Positions 57,545-64,000 of a stretch of 64,000 nucleotides of DNA are shown in pieces. This DNA is from Icerya purchasi (Eukaryota > Arthropoda > Insecta > Hemiptera > Monophlebidae), in contig CM077115.1 in NCBI GenBank assembly GCA_039619475.1, positions 299,895,756 through 299,959,755 on the forward strand, written 5' to 3'. Numbering within the stretch: the stretch's first letter is position 1; each line of letters begins with the position of its first letter. The notes below the pieces were generated by a model, which was not told the origin of the DNA, ran no database searches, and saw nothing but the letters and a program-made list of their open reading frames with translations. A program made the position numbers and the translations under genes.

Positions 57545-60500
57545 AAAAAATGCGGGGACTGGCGGGTCTGTGACGTCACAACCCCTAAACGCGTGCAGAG
57601 GGCTGAAAGTAACGTAAGTATTTCATCAGGGAGGCAAAAACTAACCCAATTTTTTATTCCGACGCTGAAAATTCACCCAAGTTTCCCCCAATTTCCCCAA
57701 AATTCCCCCCAATTTTCCCTGTACGGTTCCCCTGCATTTCCGATAAACCGAACCGATTATTAATTAACATAAGTAAATTAATTAATGTCTGAAAGTAACC
57801 CAAGGCCCCGCTCGCCCCTCCCGCCCAAAGCGTTACCGCGATTTTTCAAAATTCAGGGCTTAAGTATGAAAATTCCAAAATGTAACCCAAGTATAGTATT
57901 TAAAGCTAAAATTTAACCCAACACCCCCGTTCGCCCCTCACACACGTATATTACGATCCCGCGCACGCTCCGGTCGCCGCCGCGAAAGCGCACGCGCCGT
58001 TCCCACGCACGCTTCGATCTCCGCCGCGATATCACATCCGCACAAGCGTTCCGTTCACGATGCCACAATTTTTTTATAAAATTAACTTAACTATATTTTT
58101 TTATTTTCCGGATTTCCTGATCGTACAGACAAATGCGAAAGCACACGCACTGTTCCCGCGCATATATCTAGCATAACGTTCTCTACCGCGAAAGCGCACA
58201 CGCCGATCCCACGCACGCGCCGTCCGATTACACTATCACGATTATTTTTTTAATATTTCAAAGTCTAAGTATGCAAATTTCAAAATTAGCCGAAGTATAT
58301 TTTTTTATTTTTCCAATTCCCTGATCTTACTGTCATATGCTATGGCGCACGTCCCGATCCCGCGCATATATCTAACACAGCGTTAGCCTCTACGAAACCG
58401 CACGCGCCGATCCCGCGCACTCATTGTCCGCTCGCGGATACCGCGTTTTAAAAATATTTCAAAGCCTAAGTATATATTATTATTCATACACTGCTCAATT
58501 TTTTTAAGGATCTTTCGTATTTTTACAAGTATAGACGCACCCGCGACGAAAAATTCTCCGCTCATATCGTTACATGCAAGAATCAACGCGTTATAGTATT
58601 TTTTTTAATTATTATTTTTTTCACATAATAACCCAATCCCTGCTCTGTTGTCTAAACCTATCAGGTTATCCAAAACATTTACAAATCAACAAATCAATTA
58701 TTTCTATACTCAAAAACTAACCATAATCTCCTTTACCCTTTTCACCCTCTTTTACGATCGATTATAATATACATTATTTATTTTTCTTATCCTCCGATCA
58801 TCTTACACACTATGGTAGCTTAACATCCAATCCTGCACATACCGCTGCAGTTGTTTTAATATCCAATATATTGCATTCTATTTACTTTTACTATGACCAC
58901 CAAACCCCCGATCGACGCTCCCACAGCCACCATCATTTCATATTTGAGCGGTAATTATTTTTTCTGTATCCGCCGCCAATGCACATAATCAATTCCCTCA
59001 CATGTTTACACCACTACGATACCCACCGCGATATCACATCTAGCACACATCTTCTGCTATTAGTTTCTATATCGTTCATAATAACTTTTTTCAACTCCAA
59101 ATATTATGGAATTATCGTAAGTATATTTTTTACGCTTTCGATCATTTCTTCCAACCGTTGATAAATTTTTATTTTTTCTCCGATTCTAAAAATAAATCCC
59201 TCGATACCTTCATTGCCATGAATGTGCACACACCTTCTGCAGTTAGTTTCAATATCGATCATAATAATTTTTTCAAATCTAACTATTATAGAATTAACCA
59301 AAGTATATTTTCTTCACTACAGATCATTTCTCCCGACTGTCCATAATTTTTTTATATTTTTTCTACGGTTCTAAAAATAAATCCGACAAAGTCTTCATCA
59401 ATATGATTACACACAACATATTCCCTCACACTCAAATGCTACCGATAATTCTCCTATCGTTCATAACGATTTTCATGTCTAACTACGAGTATTATAGATT
59501 TAGCATAAATATATTTTCTTCACTTCCGATCATTTCTTCCGACTGATTATAATTTTTTATTTTACTTTTCTTTTCAAGTTCTAAAAATAAATCCATTGTT
59601 TTCACCAGTATGATTGCGCACACATCTTCTAACGGTAATTCTCATATCGTTCATAGCAATTTTTCATGTCTAATTATTACAGAATTAGTCTGAGTATACT
59701 TTTTCACCTCCAAATTTTCTTCCAAACATGAGTATTCAAAATTAATTCGAGTACATTTTTTATTTAACACGGTTTCATAATTTCCCTTTTCCCTCTTCTT
59801 TTCACCCTACTCAAATTACAAATCTTTCATATTATTTTTCATGATTACACCCACCCGAATGTGAAACTGCACCACACATTCCCGCGCACGCATATGCTAG
59901 AGCTGGTTTCCTCATCATTCGTATAAAATTTTTTTGCGAGTCTATTAGTTCAAAATTATTTTATTTTTCAAACTCCAAATATTTTTCCAGATCTTTTCAT
60001 GTTATATTTTATTTTCTGTTTAAGACTCCATCAAACCCTCGACTGTCACAAAAGCATCCCAGCACTTCTCACGCACGTTCTCCATTATACATTATCAAAA
60101 TGAATCGAAATTTATAATCAATAAGTAAATGTAACCTTTAAGTCTTCTCTAACTTTTGCAATCAATTTACTGATCGAATATACTTTTTATATTTTTCCTC
60201 ATATTCCTCAATCGTCACAACCGCCACAAAAGCGCGCAAGTCATTCCCACACATATATACGTCGTCACGATTACACAACACTATATCTACGCATGTTATA
60301 ACACATCCTATTATCTATTTTCAAAACCCAACCGAGTCTCAATATTTTTCACTTTACACGGTTTTAAAAATTTCTTCTTCTTTTCTTTTACCCTCCCGAT
60401 CTAAATTAACAATAGTTCATAATGTTGTTTTTATTTTTTTATTCTCAAATACTCATACACGCATTCACATCTGATAGCGTTATTTTCTATATCATTCATA

Positions 60501-63500
60501 GTCTTTTTTTTTTTCAAACCTAAGTATTACAGATGTTTTAAGCTTCCAATCATTTTTCCGCTCATAAATTTTTATTTTTATGCAAATCTGTCGTCGTGAA
60601 TTCACAACATCCGTTCTGCACACATGTTTCTACACCTTCGTCACTGTAACCATCCGTTATTCCACTTTCATTTATTTTATTCATTTGTTATTTTTTTCTA
60701 TCAGAACCCTGAAACCAACCTTAAACCTCTTTACCTTGTATTGCACTTAGTATATAATATTTTTCAGAGCTTAGATATTGTAGATTTAATCTAAATATAT
60801 TTTTATTTTTTGCAATGCTCCAAAAATTTTCACGATCTTTCACATATCTTTTATTTTTTCTCCAATTCTATAATTGAATTCTTCAAAGTCCTAACCGCAA
60901 CCCATTCCCACGCACAGATCAATCATAATGCCATTTGATGTTAAAATACATCATGCTTTCCTGTACACGTTCTACATTTATCATTATTCTATTATATATT
61001 ATCAAAATTAATCGAAAATGTATAATCAAAGATCGAAGATAACTTTAATGCTCTATATATCGTCAGGTCATTTTTTACCGTTTGTACGTAATATTTTTTT
61101 ATTTTACCCGAGCATAAGTATTCAAAAATTTAATTCGAGCGTATTTTCAATTCTTTCCACTGTTCCATAATTTCCCTCTATCCTTACAGTCCAAATTTCA
61201 AGTCTTTTTGTAATATTCTTTTATTTTCGAGTACACATACATCTAACTGTTACAAAAGCATATTATTCGTTTCCATGTATATATGATACCGTATACACTA
61301 TACATAACATATCCCATTAGGGGGAGGGGGGTTCCAAAATTAATCTGAACATATTTTTTCTATTTTCCATAGTTCTAAAGTTTTCCCTTTCCCTTCATAA
61401 CTCAAAATTCAAATTTCTAGTAATATTTTTTTATTTATTTTTCCGAGTATGCTATAGAAATAACTACCATGAAACTGTATTGTCCGTACACACACGCATG
61501 CTGTACATATACATATCATATTTATAAACCTTAAAAAGTAATAACAGTATATTTTATTTTTCGATCTCCAAATTTTTTAAAATCTTTCATAACCGCATTT
61601 TTAAAAAAAAAATACATGTATGGTTTTAATATTTTATATTTCGTAAATACTTTTTCGCGATATATACGAAATCATGCTAAGATTCATTGACGTTAAATGT
61701 ATAGAAAGAGACAGGTAAAAGAAACCTGGTAGTTTACGAGACATAGAATGTTCGAAGAAAAAACGTGGTAGCACGAGCAGATCAGGGTTGCAACGTGCGA
61801 GTGAGAGACTGCATGCATGTATGTGTGTGCGATAAAGGGAGATAATCTCCAGAACAACAACTTGATTGTAAAAAAAAAAAAACGTTGAAGTCGTCTCCAG
61901 CCACCCCCGAACAAGGGACGTATCGAAAACGAAAAAAAAAAGGCTGTCTAAAAGACCTTATTTTTTTCATTCATAGTGTTTTGTTGTTAGAATACTTATG
62001 GTCGTTGCCGTTCTCGATCGCGCTTCACTGTCAAGACCTCTGAACACACAATACTAACGTTGCCGACACTAAGTTCCATATCGAATATAATATTTTTTCC
62101 TGTGTTATAAAATTATCCCAAGTATATTTTTATTCTTTCGTTACGCTAAAAGTTTTTCAAATCTTTTTTAATATATATCGTGCACACAAATGTACGCCGC
62201 AGACACTTCTCGCTTCATTACCACTAATATATCTATACGTTCATTGTCTCTATTCTTATCATAATATAGTTTTTTTCAGGAAATCGTAGAAAATGGCTCT
62301 TCGCTCCGTTCATACTATGTAATCTATTTCCAAAATTTAAATCATGCCTAATTACTTTAAAATCAACTTAAATATATTTTATCATTTCCAAAATTAACAA
62401 TCTCATTACAAATCATTATCTCATTTTCCGATCGTACATAAAATATATATATTTTTTTTGTTATTATTTTATTTGTTTGCGAAAGAATTCTGGATATTAT
62501 TCATATCAAACATTTGACCTTCACATTGTACCTGTATACTCATCTGTTTCAAAATTTTCAAAGTAAGTATTATAAATTAAATCCAAGTATACTATCCCAA
62601 TATAAAAAAAACTTACCTTATATTACCCTTCAATCAAAATATTTTTTTTAGTCATCTTACATATTACTTTTATCGTTTACATTTTTCTTCAATTTGCAAC
62701 TGTCATAATTTATAGAAAACATCTTGTTGACTACATGCATGAAGATTTCGCTCCTTCTACTTACATTATGAAATAATTTTTCTGTAATTATTTTTAGAAT
62801 CATGAAAATATATTAGTATTTTAAATTTTTTTATTTTCCATACATGACAAAGATACTGAAATCACTACTACATCTATAAATTCATACATCCGACGTCTCC
62901 AATAACCTATCAGGATTTTTAAAATTAGCCCAAACATACTATTTTTCACTATAAATTACGGTCGCTCCTGTAAGTTTTTCTATATAATCACTAACCTACG
63001 AAATCACTTCGATCGTTTCACTCATACCGAAGCAATCATTCCTTTTCCTTCATACTATCTATCTTCAAAGTCTAATAATATAACACGAAAATAGTCTAAA
63101 TATACAAATCCTGCAACATGTTTTAAAATTAGTCGAAGTGGACTATTTTTTCACTATCAAATCCGATCACACATCATTTTTTTCTATATTATCATTATTG
63201 CAAGACCCTACAAAATCGTTTCGTTCGTTTTACTCATAGCAATGCAATCAATTCTTTTTTCCTAGTGCTAGCGATCTTTAAAATTTAATATTATACTATA
63301 ATACGAAATTATTCTAAATATACGTTCATGCTAGCAAAATTATTACATCATCCCTTTTTTCTACTCAATTGTATGTATGTTTCCGAAAAATCTCATTATA
63401 TATTTTCAAAATTAACTCCAGCCCACGTACTATTTTTATATTTCACTTATTTATAATTGTTTTAATCATATCTGATGCAAGACCCTGTAAAAGAATACAA

Positions 63501-63650
63501 GCAATTCCCACACATATAATTATTGTTCAGAGGTGTTGTGGGCATACTTTATCATATACTTTTGTAAGCTCATACCGAACGGACTTCATTACCTTTTATC
63601 ATTCATTTAGATGCGGAGACACACAACTTTTAGCGGAGCAATCTATTCTT
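57545..63650. repeat. Degenerate tandem array, unit about 200 bp
   Basis: A recurring unit can be followed by eye: GCGAAAGCGCACACGCC, then CCCGCGCATATATCTA, then AAGTATATTTTTTTATTTTC. CCCGCGCATATATCTA recurs at 58155 and 58359 (204 bp). The CGAAA motif recurs at 57983, 58189 and 58393 (206 and 204 bp). Further right, TCTAAAAATAAATCC recurs near 59186, 59368 and 59580. Units at 57.9-58.4 kb are CpG-rich; those further right are AT-rich and diverged, with relics such as TTCCCACACATATA near 63507. No coding sequence. Confidence 0.75.
61680..61980. other. Purine-rich interruption of the array
   Basis: Unlike the T-rich array around it, this stretch is A/G-rich with GAGTGAGAGACTGCATGCAT and GGGAGATAATCTCC. 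It may be an insertion, but I see no terminal repeats or target duplication. Confidence 0.35.
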
Positions 63651-64000
63651 TGCTAAACTGATGATTGAAGGCATCCTTTTTTTTTCTCCAAAAAGAGCAT
63701 GGAATAGCGAGGATTTTTTTACACGCTCAAAATAAATGAGATAATTATTTCTCTATATTTAATACATTACCAAGAATGTATATATCACTCGATTGACTCT
63801 TTCACTCATTCGTCGATTTCAAATGTGAAGGAAATTTTCATACCATGCTTTATTCATACATTTTATTTCTAAAACCCTATCACTTGAATAGAATGTTATA
63901 GGGCTGTTGTAAATGTATGAGTCTTATTATTTGAAATATAAAATTTGAAGGAAATTTATATATCTTGCATCGTTTTAAGATGTTTTATTTTTACATTTTT

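Noticed and set aside
57545..58480. CpG island promoter
   Set aside because: The CpG-rich segments recur with a period near 205 bp, so they are tandem repeat units.

Overview
The window reads as repeat-dense, AT-rich nuclear DNA of an arthropod, most likely an insect. It has ZBED-type, MYM-type and small hAT elements, a Kolobok-like element, I-, R1-, Jockey- and CR1-like non-LTR retrotransposons, long AT and homopolymer tracts, and no bacterial-style gene packing. I find no intact host protein gene, no tRNA or rRNA gene, no CRISPR array and no virus genome. Species cannot be told from the sequence. Clade names for LINEs rest on motifs read by eye.

1-17 kb is a Russian-doll nest whose order can be read from target-site duplications (TSDs) and broken reading frames. 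An old ZBED5-type hAT transposase (pieces near 160-1116, 7170-7391 and 15930-16496) was hit twice. At 1117 it took a 5'-truncated minus-strand LINE tail (11-bp TSD), which later received an LTR element without pol (1458-7010, TSD AAAT). At 7398 it took a nearly full-length I-type LINE (LINE-A, 7399-15922, TSD AAAGGTG), itself split by an R1-like LINE (LINE-B, 13397-15556). The LTR element has LTRs, primer-binding site, polypurine tract and TSD, but its only substantial ORF is a 274-aa asparagine- and lysine-rich protein. It is the most unusual element here.

17-37 kb holds further LINEs. A CR1-like LINE (LINE-C, 18425-24940) sits inside an I-like LINE and carries a 1500-bp hAT. A second copy of LINE-C is at 17055-17825 (minus) and a third at 56005-57540. 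LINE-D (28394-31850) is decayed and contains one of two sibling hAT MITEs. LINE-E (33335-36735) is decayed and separated by, then followed by, three copies of a novel-looking repeat ending in (TA)n.

40-54 kb contains another hAT MITE, a Jockey LINE cut by a 2-kb element flanked by TTAA (Kolobok-like), an I-type LINE whose 5' part is inverted relative to its neighbouring 3' part, a 2.9-kb hAT with a nearly complete MYM-type transposase, and two more I-like LINE 3' ends. 54.2-56.0 kb is richer in GC and CpG and looks like single-copy DNA, perhaps the 5' region of a host gene. From 57.54 kb to near the window end is a degenerate tandem array of about 200-bp units, GC-rich and CpG-rich at its left edge and progressively AT-rich to the right.
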